NCBI RefSeq assembly: GCF_041296385.1
Contig: NW_027183981.1
Location: forward strand, 1,390,501 to 1,454,500
Direction of reading: 5' to 3'
Length of the DNA: 64,000 bases
From: Aphelocoma coerulescens
Lineage: Eukaryota > Chordata > Aves > Passeriformes > Corvidae
The notes beneath the pieces are model-generated. The model had not been told where the DNA came from, searched no databases, and worked only from the letters and a program-made list of their open reading frames with translations. Below are positions 44,936 to 57,619 of this stretch, piece by piece. Made by a program: the position numbers and the translations under genes. Every line of letters begins with the position of its first letter. Position 1 is the first letter of the stretch.

Positions 44936-47900
44936 CATTTCCTCTTGGAATTTCCCAGTTTAAATTGGAGCTATGTGAGCCTTTCAGCCCCTTTTGAAAC
45001 TGGATTCCAACAGCTCATCTCTGGAGTTTTTTCCTTTGCCTCCTGAACCATGTGACTTCTCCTGTGTTTATATTGCTCTGCAATATAAAGGGGCAAATGA
45101 TGGCATTCTTAACTATGCTGAAAGGGAAATCAATTTCCCAACGAGTCCAGAATTTTCACATCGCACTTATCCTAAACTTAGTGCTGCACACGTCACGTGT
45201 GCAACAGCCTCTGCATTTTTCGGTGAGCCCTCTCTCCTGATTTTAGAAGGGAATTCTCTGGTGAGTGTGAAATTATCAGAGTTAAGAGAAACAAAGAAAA
45301 TTATGCTCTTGGATTTGTTTGGAACATTTTCCACAATTCTTTACAACTTGTAATCATTTATAAATAAATTTTACCCTGCAGTGATATGCCTTCTACAATT
45401 TAACAGCTGTGCATGATGTGAAAACACACTTTTTTAAAGCTGTAGCAAATCCACTGATTTCACTCTCCAGCCTGAGGAGAGTGTGGGCAGCGGGAGGAGT
45501 TGGTTTCATTTGTCTTTGTTTCTTAACCTGCACGCCTGTTTTAACTGAGAAGCAATGACTTTTCCTCAGTGGAGTCTGCCTGCCTGGGATGTGGGGGAGC
45601 GAGGTGGGGCTGGGCTGGCAGTGGGTGGGCACAGCCTGAGCTCCTGGGGTGTCAGGCTCCCTGTGGTAGCAAGACACTGTCTTAGAACCTATAAATCCAT
45701 TTAATCTAGCCCTGAATGACTAAGCAGCACCCCTTTGGAGTTAAGACATGGCTGGGAATTTATCCCAGTGCCGCTGTGACCCTCCTTATTTTCCTTCTAA
45801 TGCAAGCCCAGGGAGTCCAGCCTGTGAAAACCACTCTGTAACAGAAACAACCATGTTCTGCCAATGTCCTGCAGGAAGGTGGGAATGGGAAACAGGAATC
45901 TGCCCGCTGTGCTTTGCCTCAAGCACCTGTAACTACACCTGTGCCCATAAAAGCAGCAGGCAGTGAGGTGAAATATTCCTAAGCATGTAAAGACTGACTC
46001 CCTTAGCCAGTGCCACTGTTAAGTCAAGCTTACAGTATCAGTTGATATAACTTCAGAGCTGGCCCTAAGAGCATCCTGACCAGAGTCACATCTAAACCCA
46101 GCTTCAGCCCAGACTTCACAGCAATTCACAGCATTTCAGCAGTTTGTACCTTTTATGTGATGAACCAGTGGTGGTATTCTTAGGTAAAAGGTACCAAAGG
46201 AAAAGGCACACTTGAAAGGCTTTTCAGTGTTTTGCTGATAATCACTTGGGAAAGGAAACCATTTGAATGCAACTAAAGCCTAAGAGACACTGAAATACTC
46301 CAGCCCTTCATGGGTATTTGGTCTCCAAGACTGGAGCAGGGCTGGTCCAAGCTCAAACTCTCAGAAATGCGCCTGTTGTGGACCTTGAGTCCTCATCACC
46401 GGCTGGTGATTTACACATAGGCTCCCTCAGGCCCAGGCAGAGAGGTGAAGGCACTGGCACTAGACAAGTGTCCCTTCTTAACACCATGCCTTCCCTGTGG
46501 CTTGTGTGGGGAAGCCTGTGCTGAGGGGTGCCTTGGAACAGGACTTCTCCTGTTTACAACACCTGTCAATCACCAGCAATGCCATGGGCTGCATGGGCAT
46601 AAACAGGAGAAGGATGTCTCCTAAAGTGTGCCCTGGAAGTGTCTGCAGGGGATCTCTTATGAAAAGCTGATGAGATAGAGAGAGATAGAAATCTCTAAGG
46701 TATCTAAAGGGTTTCCGGATAACTTTAAAAATCAGGCATGACAATGAGCCTGGAAGTCTCCTGGAAGCTTATTTACTCAGTGCTTCATAGGTAGCTGTTG
46801 TGATTTACTGTGAGGAAATCATGCAGTGCTTGACATCCCATTTTATTTGCAGCTGAATTTATAAGCACAAGCGGCCCAGAGCAGCTTTGGTCCTCATTCA
46901 TTGAGCAGGATGACTTTGGTCACTTCCAGTTTCTACAGCATCTTTGTCAAAGCCGAGCCAGTTGTGCTTTCGTCTTTGCTGGTGTTCATTTGAATTTCCA
47001 CAGGTATTTTACGGCAGATTTTCCCTGACAATTCTGACAATTATTCTTGCTGGAAGGAGACTAAGGAATACGTCTCTAGATTCCCTGCTGGGTGTTCATA
47101 TAGAATCACTCCAGGGGAACAACAGGCACCATGCAAGGTGCTTTTACTCCAAGGAAAGCCGTCCAAGCTACTTGATGGCTGATCCCTCATTTAAACTGAC
47201 GATAAACTGTGGAAATAACTTAAATGATGATGCTGTCCCTTGCATTAGAAGTACATATGAGGTGTATATTTTGCTCTTGCTGCAGTGGGCTTGTGACTTC
47301 TGAGAGTCCAGGAGCAGTAGTTTGTCCTGAAGAAATAAACAGGCCCTGGCAGTATTTCCCTGGGGATTTGTGCCATGAAATGAGGAATTTGATGTCTGTG
47401 TAGCCACAGAAATACGGAAGCTCACACTATGCTGCAGTGCAGGAGGACACAAGTGTGGCCTGGAAGCTGAGCCTTTCCCTGGTGGCATGCAGCCAAGCCA
47501 AGGAGCAGCCAAGCAGCAGTTCCAGGTGGCCAAAAGGGGCTCCTGGCCAAGAGTGATACCACATTTTAACTGCTGTGGGGAAAGGACTTTTTAGTTGGGG
47601 ACTATTCCATATGTCTCCCCAAAAACCATCCAGCCTTTCCCTGTTTGTCAGCAGGCACCTCACCTTTGCAGGCCTAGTTTCCTCCTTTAGAAAAAGGATG
47701 CATTGAGAAGGTTGACTTGCTTGCATGCATTTCCTGTGGCTCCACTTCAGGCCCAGAAATTCTTCAAATGAATGGATCTGCTTGCTCTTGGAGCTGAAAT
47801 GCCCATTTTGCTGCCTGTAGTCTTTGTAAAAACCCCCTCTGACACAAAAGCCAGTCCTTGGCAGGAGTGGGCCTGGCCAGGTGGCCTTGTTTGTCACCTG

Positions 47901-48179
47901 CCTGTCAGGGCTGCAGCTGCATCAGAAACCAAATGATTCTGCTCTTAAACCCTAGAGTAACAGGTATTGAATGGCCAGGCCATAGAACCGGAGCTTACAG
48001 GGTGAACCTACGGTAAATGTCAGCTGGGCATGGAGTTCTGAACAGCAATCTGTGCTATCCAACCCTTTGCAAGTGAACATATGGAGATTGATCAGAGATG
48101 CAGGGATTGCTTTCATGGCAGTGTTTAGAGGGTGAACAAATCAGGCCACTTTTAAACTTGAAACCCAAATTGTGCTAAA
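44936..48179. other. Long gene-free interval
   Basis: Moderate GC with no long ORF, no splice-framed exon family and no repeat that I recognise. Many short ORFs look random. It could be intronic or distal regulatory sequence. Confidence 0.4.
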
Positions 48180-48838
48180 TCCATTCATTAGCAGAGAACT
48201 TGATAGCAATGGTTAGATCCCAGGCCAAGAGGGCCAATGACATCCTAGCCTGGATCAAAAGTAGTGTGGCCAGCAGGGCCAGGGAAGTGATCACCCCCAT
48301 GTGTTGGGCACTGCTGAGGTCCATTGAATTCCATGTCCAGTTCTGGGTCTCTGGCGGCCAGAGAGGCCTGGAGGGGCTGGAGCATGTCCAGGGAAGGGAA
48401 CGGGGCTGAGGAAGGGTCTGGGGCCCCAGGAGCAGCTGAGGGAGCTGCAGGGGCTCAGCCTGGATTTCTCCAGGAGGTTTAGGGGGCACCTTCTGGCTCT
48501 CCACAACTCCCTGACCGGAGGGGGCAGCCAGCTGGGGGTCCCCGGGGCTCTGCTCCCGGGGAACAAGGCACAGGATGAGAGGAAAGGGCCTCAAGCTGTT
48601 ACAGGGGAGGCTCGGGTTGGCCATCAGGATGGATTTCTTGCTGGAAAGGTTGGTCAGGCATTGGCAGGGGCTGCCCAGGGAGCTTTCGGAGTCCCCATGC
48701 CTGGAGGTGTGCAAGGAAGGCCTGGACGTGGCACTCAGGGCTCTGGGCTGGGTGACACGGTGGGGGTCGGGCACAGCTTGGACTCGATAATCTCAGAGAT
48801 CTTTTCCAGCCTTAGGGATTCTGTGACTCTGTGAGTCC
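48180..48838 (+). mobile_element. CR1 LINE 3' region
   Basis: Sense CR1 with AGGCCAAGAGGGCCAATGGC-like text, GGGAAGTGATC, GAGGTCCATTGAATTCCATG, GAGGAGCAGCTGAGGGAGCTGC-like text, GGATTTCTTGCTGGAAAGG, GGGGCTGCCCAGGGAGC and the terminal GATTCTGTGA. The reading frames are broken. Confidence 0.9.
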
Positions 48839-51689
48839 ATGATTTAACACTGTCCCTACACATGCAGAGCTGTTGATCTTTAACTCTGATGTTCTACAGC
48901 ATCTGTGGCTATAAAATACCACACACACCTGGTCAGCAGGGATGGCCGTGGTCTGTGGAAATCAGTGCTGAGGGGTTTATGCTGCTTTCCCCTTCCCCGC
49001 AGGGGGTTTTTATCTCCTCTCTGTGCTGCTGTTCTTGGGCTTTGGATTTGAGAGTGATCTTTGTTGAGCAGGATGTCCTGCCTACTCACACTTTGAGTGT
49101 CACACTGCTCAGACACTCCAAGGCCCTTGCACCTTGTGCCACGTGGTGCCATGCCAGTGTCCCCAAAGCCTCAGACGCTGTGTTCATGATGCCCATTGAA
49201 AAGGCTTCTATTTCAATGGAATGGAAGCTACTCTTAATTCCATCCCAATTATGCACTTCTCCTTTAGGAATGTTTCAGGCTGCTGCTTTTGGCACAGCTA
49301 TGGCATCTTCTGGTTTGTTTCTCTGAGCCTTGCACAGCCATTGCTGCTGGGACATTGCTGGAATCGAGTCAGTTGGAAAGAGGTGTATTGCCACTGCTGT
49401 TCCAAGGCCAGTTCTGACCTCAGGTGAGCCTGCTGTGCTCAAATAGAGGTAGGCAGGACCTCTGTGCAGACCTTAGTCCCAGAAAGAACCCAAACATCAA
49501 ATGGATCTAAAAGACTCTAAGAAGTGGGGAAAGACCCAAGGGGTTTTGCTCTATCGATCTCATTCTCCTTTTAAAGAGAAGTAGCTTTTCTTCATGAAAT
49601 GCAGCTCATTTGTCCCTCATTGCCATCTTGTTTTCCCACAAGTTGGCTGCTGGTCCATGCGGCCAGTGGAAGGGGACTTTCCAGAAAGATGAATACTGGG
49701 TTTTCAGGCCTTCCAGGAGCCCTTTCTGCATTTAGTTCCCAAGGTTTCCAGTTTCCATGGAACTTACTTTGACTGTCAGTTTCTGGATACTTGCTATCAA
49801 GCAGAACCTTTGCATGTGATGGTTGCATTCCAGTGTTGATCCCTTAAAAGTCTCTGTGCAATAAAGCAACCTGGTAGTAACTTCCTCCCTCCCACAGCTG
49901 CAAAATGAAGTAAATTCCAGCCACATTTCCACTTTCAAGGACGCAGAACATAAGAGGACAAGTGGCAAAATTCTAAATGTGCTGCTTAATCAAAGTGTGG
50001 TTTTCTGTGAGCAAGCCTGGGATTTGGTGAGGCCTGGCAGGTGTTTTATGGGCTCTGGTGTTCCCAGAGGTTCAGAGGAGCGCTGCCTGGACCAGGTTTT
50101 AACCACGTTTTAAGCAGGTACTGAGAAGATGGTGCACTGGGATGCTGGAATCAATCCATTCCAGCTTTACATCATCTGTTTAAGGGATTTTACACCGTCA
50201 GCTGGTGCTGCTGAAGCTCTGCCTGTGTCACTGTGGCTTTTTTGTTTTGAAGGTTTCCTTGCACTCTTTAGCCCTTGTGACGTTCATTTTTCCAGGTGGC
50301 TGACACAGCCTGCCCAGCCAGATGGAGCCAGCTGGGATTAGAGCTTCACCCTGTGCACACTGCAGCACCCTCAGGCTCAGGAAAGCGCGAGAAGAAAGCA
50401 CAGCTCAGGTGACACAAGCTGGCCTGGGGTTCTTCCCCGAGAAAAGTGAAATGGGCCTCACAAAAGCCTCATTTCTCAGGAGCACAGATGAAAGCAGCAG
50501 AATGCTTTCTGCCTGAACTTTCACTAATACAGTGCCCAGGAAAAGAAACCTGGTGGCTGGCAGGGAAGTCCCGGAGACAGGCATTGTCTGTGGAGTTGAG
50601 AATTTCCCGGGGATGCCAGGAGAATGTGTTGCAAGACAGAGGCCTGAGGAATGGCTATCCCTAAAAATGCAAGTGTACTTAAAGCTTTAAAAATGACTTT
50701 CCAAAGCCGTATTTTACATTTTCTCTGGATATAATCCAGTTATACCCTACAGGATCCATTTGATCACTTATTATTTATTTCAATAGATGGCTTTTTTGGG
50801 CTGTGAATTGCATATAGAAATCACTTCTTTTGGTCTTGGAGAAACCATACAGACCTCTTTTTCTTTCTTATTTAGTGTCTGTCACGATGCTACAGAAATA
50901 CTCTGAAAAGGCTGAGAAATGTTTGTGGCACTGAAAGATGATTTGTGCAGAACAGAAGGGGTGGTGCTCGGCCTGGAAGCACCAGTCCTGGTGTCCTATC
51001 CAGATGCTTAATGCCCAAGGAGTCCTGGAAGGGTCCCGAGGCAGGAATTTGTGACCCTGATGGTTTTCATGTACCCCCACTCTGCCCATGGGCCCAGGAG
51101 TCCCCTTTCAGCCAGCCCAGGCCCGTGCTCTTGCTGCTCCTCGTCTTCCCTGTGCTGCTCCTGGACGGGCCCTTTGCATGAGCTGAGACACAGGACTAGG
51201 TTGTCTTCCTCCCCACTGTCATTCCTGGAGCAGATGCCCAGGGCCAGCATTTACTGTCTCTACCTAAGAAGTGTACGTGGGGATTTTTGCTATGAAATCT
51301 GGATGTCCTCCACTCCACTTTTCTTTTCTCAGCAGGAAGAAAGGGAATGTCCCTGCTTCTTAGACCAGTGCCATTTCTTTCAAAGGATTCTCACCAACTC
51401 TTTCCCCATTTCATGGTTCTGTTTCTTTTACTCCCTGTTCCACCTGAGTTTATCAGTTTCAGTAGACAAGGACCAAATAGACAGAGAGTAATCAAAGTGC
51501 AAAACAAAGCAGAAGGATTGAGAATGGAGAGCTAGCTCAACAATTTAAGAATAAATCTCTGCAGGTTTTCCATGTGTTTTCCACAAACAGGCTGCTTTTG
51601 CAGCCTACAATCGCTGCAAACGTTCAGGAGGGACAAGAGTAGAAAGCCAAAACCTTATCCTAAATCTCTCCCACTCCCCCCTCACATGT
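48839..51689. other. Gene-free interval
   Basis: No recognisable gene, RNA or transposon. ORFs are short and unconserved in appearance. Confidence 0.4.
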
Positions 51690-51860
51690 GATGGAGGGAG
51701 GCAGGGAGGGAGGGACGGAGGGAGGAAAGGAAAGGAAGGAAGGAAGGTAGGGAAGGTAGGGAAGGTAGGGAAGGCAGGCAGGAAGGCAGGCAGGAGGGCA
51801 GGCAGGAAGGCAGGCAGGAAGGCAGGCAGGCAGGCAGGAAGGAAGGAAGGAAGGAAGGGC
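51690..51860 (+). repeat. Purine-rich simple repeat (GGGA/GGAA/GGCA)n
   Basis: Interrupted tetranucleotide repeats, GGGAGG then GGAA, GGTAGGGAA and GGCAGGAA units, ending exactly where retroviral integrase sequence begins. Confidence 0.85.
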
Positions 51861-51865
51861 AATTG

Positions 51866-53795
51866 TAGCGACGTGCCCTTGCTGTCAACAGTACCAGGTA
51901 CCATCTTTGGGCACAGGGGTAAACCCCCACGGCCTCAGCAGCTGCCAATTGTGGCAGACAGATGTCACCCTTGTCCCCCAGTTTGGGAGACTGAAATACG
52001 TCCATTTGTCAGTAGACACTTTCTCTGGAGCCATCTTTGCATCTGCCCTGCGGGAGAAAAGGCAACAGACGTGATAAAACACTTTCTCCTTGCCTTTTCC
52101 ACCCTGGGAGTGCCCAAAGAAGTGACAACGGACAACGGTCCTGCCTATGTTTCTAATAATTTGCAAGATTTCTTTAGTCAGTGGGGCACCCAGCACACCA
52201 CAGGCATACCTCACTCCCCCACAGGACAGTCTATTGTTGAAAGGACCCACCAAACTCTCCAGAGGGTCCTTGACCAACAAGGCGGAGGTGCAGAGGTTGA
52301 TTCTCCCATTGTGAGACTCTGCAAAGCTCTCTTTACCATCAATTTCTTAAACCACTCCTTCTCAGAACCCACCCCTCCCCCAGTGTTCCGACACTTTACC
52401 AATGCCACACAGGCCAAATTAAAGGAACAGCCGCCAGTGCTGGTCAAGGATCCAGAGAGCTGTCAAATTCGGGGACCCTTTCCCCACCTGGGGGAGGGGA
52501 TATGCTTGTGTTTCCACACCAGCAGGTTTGAAATGGGTGCTGGGAAAGAATATCAAGCCCTACCTTGGACCACTGACAACAGCCCCCGAAGACACAAGAA
52601 AAAACACAGATAACCCTGACCCTGAAGCAGACAAAGACGAGACTAGTGCCGCCTGGAGGCGACGGCGACGCCAAGTGACAAGCCACGTGAACATCTAATT
52701 TGGGGCCCCTCCAGACTGTTTCAGTTTAAAATCCCCCTGAACCCCCCTGACCTTCCCTCATGGTTTCCCTGCCCGAATAAACCCTTCCCCTTCCTATACC
52801 CTGTACCTACCTTCTTTTTTGAAGAGGGGGGATGGAAAAGGGAAATTGATAAAGGGAGAATGAACATTTCCAGTTTCAGGTATTCTCGAGTGACTCGACC
52901 TTTCAATAATCTTGCCATGATCCTTAACATCCTTGTTTGAGACCCTTACAGAGACATCGGCCCCAACTCCCCCATGGAACCCGGCACCTGTCACCCTGCC
53001 GTCTCCTAGATGTCCCTAACCTGAGCAAGTACCCAGAGACGCTGCTGTGGCTGCGGATGCTGTGGCTGATGAGAGCATGGAAATAGCAGCCTCGGTAGCC
53101 CAGAAAGGTCCACCACATCCAGCACCGTCAAAAAGGAACTCGGGAATTGTTGGGACATTGGGAACTCGGGGGAGGGGTTGCTTCCCTCCTGAGGCTTTGG
53201 GGGTGTTTCTGGTTGTTCTGCCATCCATTCGTTGTTTCCAATACCGCCACAACCCTGGATGCTCACTGCTAAAATCAAAATCCACTTTCCCCGCTCACAG
53301 AAAGGGGAAGAATGGTTCCCACCTTAGTTAGTTGCAAGTAATTGGGGGAGGCCTCCTTTTAAAGTAAATTAGGGGGAGATGTAGCAGGGGCTCAGTGCAC
53401 GTCACACCCCTCAAGTTTCCCTAAAAGTGGTCTCTCCTAACAACACTGTGCTAGAAAGCTCTCCCTTTGTCTAGATTCTGCTGGTCACTGGCCCTCTCCC
53501 CCCTCCCATCCCTTTCCCCATTGGCCCCTGTTCTGTCATTCAACCTTGCCTCTGCCCCCTAGCCCTCAGACTATTGCTATTGGATGCTCTGCCCGCCTTT
53601 GGGAGTTTTTGGGATCAAACTGGCACGGGCTTTTGATTTGGTGTTCTTTTTGCCTCTGCCTCCCTTCGGGTGTGTTGCCACTAAAGGCCTCGGAATTGCA
53701 TGCAGAGAACCCCTCTCACCCCTCTGTCTCTGGTTCATGCACAGACTGTGTGTGTGAGCGGGTGGATACTCCTCCTAAACCATAGTGAAGGTACA
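51866..53795 (+). mobile_element. Betaretrovirus-like ERV 3' part: integrase, decayed 3' region, LTR
   Basis: An integrase fragment (about 51890-52600) shows WQTDVT and VDTFSGAIF (first catalytic Asp), TTDNGPAYVS (second Asp) and HSPTGQSIVERTH (catalytic Glu), with a frameshift near 52065. The C-terminal part with an RRRRR stretch continues to about 52700. The next 670 bases may be decayed env. A polypurine-like AATTAGGGGGAGA (53367-53379) precedes a probable LTR from TGTAGCAGGGG (53380) to GGTACA (53795); the far end is uncertain. The 5' side is lost at the simple repeat. Confidence 0.7.
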
Positions 53796-54454
53796 GAGGC
53801 CCTTTAGAGGGACCACACCCATGGAGCCACTAGGGTCAGGTCTTCCACTCCACTGCAAATTGTGTCAGCAAAAGAGCTTCTCAAGCTGCAGCTATAACCC
53901 TTCTGGAAGGTTCTCACAGAAACCACACCTGGAGTTCTTTGCCTACCTGACCTGCAGTCCTGTCTGCACTTTGTGTGTGTCCAGCCTTTGATTGCTTCAG
54001 GCTACACTGAGTGCCTGAGCTGGGCTGGAGACAAAGGGTGCTGCTGGCCTGGCTGTGCTGTGCTGTGCCCCCTGTGACATCCCGGGCGACGTGTCACAAT
54101 GGGGGCAGCTCTAAAAGGCCCCAGCAGGTAACGCTGGCCCTGTATTGCTTGGGCAAGCGGTGAGTGCACACGTGGCGGGGAGGCTGGGCTGGGGACGAGG
54201 GCCGGGGCGGAAACGCTGCACCCGAGGCTGGCTTGTCCCCCTGCATGCAGGGACAGCCCCTCATGGGAGAGCCTGGGGCAGGGCACGGTGCCACTGCTGC
54301 TGGGGCAGCGGGACAGGCCTTGCTGCCTGCCAGCTGTCTGGGGCCCTGTCCTTCCTGGCCCCAGATGCCTGTGACTGCCGTCCCTGCTGCCCCCAGTGGC
54401 AGCTGCCTCCCTCCCCAGCCCACTCAAGGCCTTCTCTCCATCCTCCTGCAGACC
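53796..54454. promoter_or_regulatory. Upstream region of the ITPRIP-like gene
   Basis: Contains GC-rich sequence with a probable splice acceptor, CTCCATCCTCCTGCAG, four bases before the ATG at 54455, implying an upstream non-coding exon. No TATA box was identified. Confidence 0.45.
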
Positions 54455-56155
54455 ATGGGTCACTGGCTGTTCTGGCTCTTGCTCTTGCAAAGCCTTATCC
54501 CGTACCCGCAGCCCGCAGGAGATGCTTTGGATGAGGCGAGGCGTCTGAGCATGGAGGTGCATGCGATGCACCAGGAAGTGGAGAGGATTCTTCTGGAGCG
54601 GGAGGTGGAGCAGCTTATGCTGAGGCAGAGTGGAGGGGCCTGGGGAGACCTGCCGTGGTCTGCCTTGCAGCACTGGCAGGTCTGGGAATTTGCTGGGCTC
54701 CTGCTCCTTCTCTTGGCCCTATGGTTTATCTGGCGGAAAAGGAGCCTGAGGAGAGAGGAACGTGAAGAAGAAAATGATGGTGCAAATGAAGAGGAAGTCA
54801 GAAATGCGGATGCAAACCAAGAAGAAGATGTTGGAAATGAAGAAGAAGAAGAAGCCAATGATGCCAATCGGGAGGAAGACAACAATGATGATGGCAATGT
54901 ACAGCAAGTCGGCAATGTTGCTGCAAATGAAGAAGACGATGTTGGAAATGAAGTTGTCCGTGAGGCTGCAAATGCAGAAAACAACAATGATGCTGCAAAT
55001 GGAGTCCAAGAAGAAGAGGACGAGGGTGAAGATAACTTCGGAAGGATTGCAATGGAGCGCATCCAGTGGCCTGTAGAGGACCTGCAGGAAGGCTGTGAGT
55101 GGACAACCAACCTGATGGACAATTTTGCCATTTACTTTGGCCACGTCTTGTCCAACAGTTTCTACCCGGTGCTGCAACGAGCCATCGGGGTGGGCAGTGC
55201 CTTCGAAGGTTGGAGTCCCCGTGAGCAGGATGTTGTGTACCGTGTGCTGGTACCCATGAATCCTCCCCGAGGCCACTCCTTCCAGCTGGAGCTGGACACT
55301 GCAGGGCAGAGGCGCGGGAGGAACTTCCGTGTCCGCGTGCAGCTGGAGTGCACCTGCAGCAGGGAGCAGCAGGGTGAGAAGATGCTGTGCTTCCTGCACC
55401 AGCCCCAGGAGGAGCTGCGGAGCAATCAGCATGCCAGCCTCCTACACACCCTGTGCACCGGCTCCTACCTCGACGTGCAGAAAACTGCCCGCTGGTTCTA
55501 CCAACTGGTGAGAGCAATCTGGCCAGCTTTGCCTCAGTCCCACAATTGGCATTTAGTGCTGCTGCCCTCCAGACGCTCCTGCCAATTCCAGGCGAGCAAC
55601 GGCGCAGCAAGCTTCCGCATTGAGGTGCTGTTTGGGGTGCGGCAAGGCGACTCAGACATCTTTGTGAGCAGCCAGCCGAGGGAGGCCTGCACGCCAAGCA
55701 CAACATGGCCTGAGAGCTACGCCGTGGCAGAGATGAAGTTCTTCAAGTCCATCGCCAGGCAGGCCCCCCCTGACAGCTTGCACCTCAAATGCCTGCAGTT
55801 CTTCAGCCGTCTGCAGCTGGGCTCAGGCTTTTCCACCTACACCATCAAGACCATTGTCATGCACCTCCTGTCCATCATCCCCGTGTCACGGTGGCGCAGG
55901 AGAGATTTTGTCAGGCGACTGGTGGATATCAGCGAGGGCCTGCGCTTCTGCGTGCAAGTGAGATGCCTCAACCACTTCATCGTGGGCAACCGGAGCCTTC
56001 CTGGGGAGATCAGGTTGCCCCCAGAGGTGCAGATGGCCGAGATGTGCAATCTCTTCCACCACCTGGTGATGGATCCCGTTGCCCACTCCCAGGCGATGAG
56101 TGAGTACGTGGATCTGCGAAAGCGGTTCACACGAACCCTGAACGATGAGCACTGA
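54455..56155 (+). CDS. ITPRIPL1: ITPRIP-like protein (Mab-21 domain), probably ITPRIPL1-type
   Basis: An intact single-exon coding region of 566 codons. Residues 1-20 form a signal peptide (MGHWLFWLLLLQ). Residues 24-57 form a heptad-like coiled coil (ALDEARRLSMEVHAMHQEVE). Residues 78-93 form a transmembrane segment (EFAGLLLLLLALWFIW) followed by basic residues. Residues 100-193 are extremely acidic and Asn-rich with repeated DVGNE-like phrases. From about 200 to the end lies a Mab-21-like nucleotidyltransferase-fold domain (WTTNLMDNFAIYFGHVLSNSFYPVL, FRVRVQLECTC, HNWHLVLLPS, CLQFFSRL, HFIVGNR). Mammalian ITPRIP proteins bind IP3 receptors, and ITPRIPL1 is a type I membrane protein of similar length. 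ATG 54455 was chosen over an upstream in-frame ATG (54164) because the signal peptide starts here, just after a splice-acceptor-like CAG. Bird genomes carry several such genes, so the exact paralogue is uncertain. Confidence 0.85.
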   Translation: MGHWLFWLLLLQSLIPYPQPAGDALDEARRLSMEVHAMHQEVERILLEREVEQLMLRQSGGAWGDLPWSALQHWQVWEFAGLLLLLLALWFIWRKRSLRREEREEENDGANEEEVRNADANQEEDVGNEEEEEANDANREEDNNDDGNVQQVGNVAANEEDDVGNEVVREAANAENNNDAANGVQEEEDEGEDNFGRIAMERIQWPVEDLQEGCEWTTNLMDNFAIYFGHVLSNSFYPVLQRAIGVGSAFEGWSPREQDVVYRVLVPMNPPRGHSFQLELDTAGQRRGRNFRVRVQLECTCSREQQGEKMLCFLHQPQEELRSNQHASLLHTLCTGSYLDVQKTARWFYQLVRAIWPALPQSHNWHLVLLPSRRSCQFQASNGAASFRIEVLFGVRQGDSDIFVSSQPREACTPSTTWPESYAVAEMKFFKSIARQAPPDSLHLKCLQFFSRLQLGSGFSTYTIKTIVMHLLSIIPVSRWRRRDFVRRLVDISEGLRFCVQVRCLNHFIVGNRSLPGEIRLPPEVQMAEMCNLFHHLVMDPVAHSQAMSEYVDLRKRFTRTLNDEH

Positions 56156-57619
56156 AAGAGCTTCTCCTGCTTAGAGCTGTGCTTGTGGGGCCGGCAGCTG
56201 GCGGCAGAGAAGCCCCTCATTGTACAGGGGAAAAGAAGGAACAGTGTGGGACACAGAGAGGGAAGGGAAAATGCTGTGCAGCAGCACTCTGCCAGCAGCA
56301 GCAGCAGCAGCAGCAGCGGTGTCATCTCAACAGTCTCCTCAGCACTGCATGCACGGATGACCGGGTTGGCTACACAGATCAGGGACCACGCAAGAGGAAA
56401 TACTCTGATTCCATTTTGTGTTCTCTGGGCTCTGTGGGCACAATCTGCTCCCTGGGCTGCAGCTGACGCTGACCGGAGCGTGCAGAATGTGGGGAGGGCA
56501 CTGCTCAACAGACAGTGGGAATTGCTGCCACACCTTTCCTCAAGAGCAAAAGAACATTCGGGGAGTCAAAGCTGATGGAGCTGAAGAGGCCGTGCCCAGG
56601 GGCCTTGTGAGAGAGACTCCCATTAGCACCAGGACTGCGACTGCCCCCAACTCTTTCTCAGACTCCACTTTCCCTCGGAGAGCTTCACCTTGTGCAAAGA
56701 TGCAGATCTGCGAATGCCAGAGGAGTTAACGTTTGGAAGGAGCACCGGTGGGATCATCTTGGCCAGGGCTACTCCAGCAGGGTCTTCCCGCTGCGCCTTG
56801 CAAAGGATTGCCTTCAGATGGTTCTTGACTATCTGCGCTCAGGGAGACTCCACAACCTCTGGGCAATGTGCTGCAGTGCTCGCTCACTGCGCTGAATGCC
56901 AGATGTGCTGCAGAGCTGCTTGAAGTCAGCAGAGAATTGATGGGGCTGCTTGAGAAAAACATCAGCTGGGCCTCTCAGCTCTCTTGCCCCTGGCTGCAGC
57001 AAGGCCTAAGCACAGAATGACGTCTGCAGTGAAGCAGAGGCCTCTCGGCCCCATGTTGTTTCCCTGAGGCCCAGAAGAGCACCTGCACCTCTCTAGCACC
57101 ATCGGCCTCACTGCCCTTCACTGTGCAGAACAAGCTGTCGTACAAATCTGGTCCTTCAAGGAGAAGAGGATGTGTGCAAAGACTCCGGCCCAGGTCCCAC
57201 GGCCTTTCCCGCCTCCTCAGCAGGTGCAGGGCCATGGCAAGGTTGATTCTACCTCCTCGTATCATTTCCATCTCCAAAACAAGTCACCCAGATCCGCACT
57301 GAGCCCTACTTGCATATGACCTTTGCCGCTCCTGAGGATTCGCACCAAGAGAGCGCCTGCCTTATGTGCACGGCCAAAGCCACCAAAGCCTAGCTGTAAC
57401 CAGCAATTGTTCCCGGCCTTTGGCAAGGGCCAAAACTTAGAGGAGGAAAGAAGTGGGAATGTGGGACAGAAAAAGGAAACAGAAACAGGGAACAAAAGAC
57501 CAAGGGGAACAATCAGCGCTGCTTGCCCGCCATCAGCCAATGGACGGTGTCTCTCCATTTCCCCAGAAGGGACACCTTTGGGTCTGACTGTGTCGGAGCT
57601 GGCCAAAAACTGTGACTAT
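56156..57619. other. 3' UTR and downstream spacer of the ITPRIP-like gene
   Basis: Holds an interrupted CAG repeat (about 56295-56317). ORFs nearby are short. No second gene recognised. Confidence 0.45.

Noticed and set aside
45393..48160. Small coding genes in the long gene-free interval
   Set aside because: ORFs of 60-160 codons occur at the density expected by chance, without domains or consistent splice sites.
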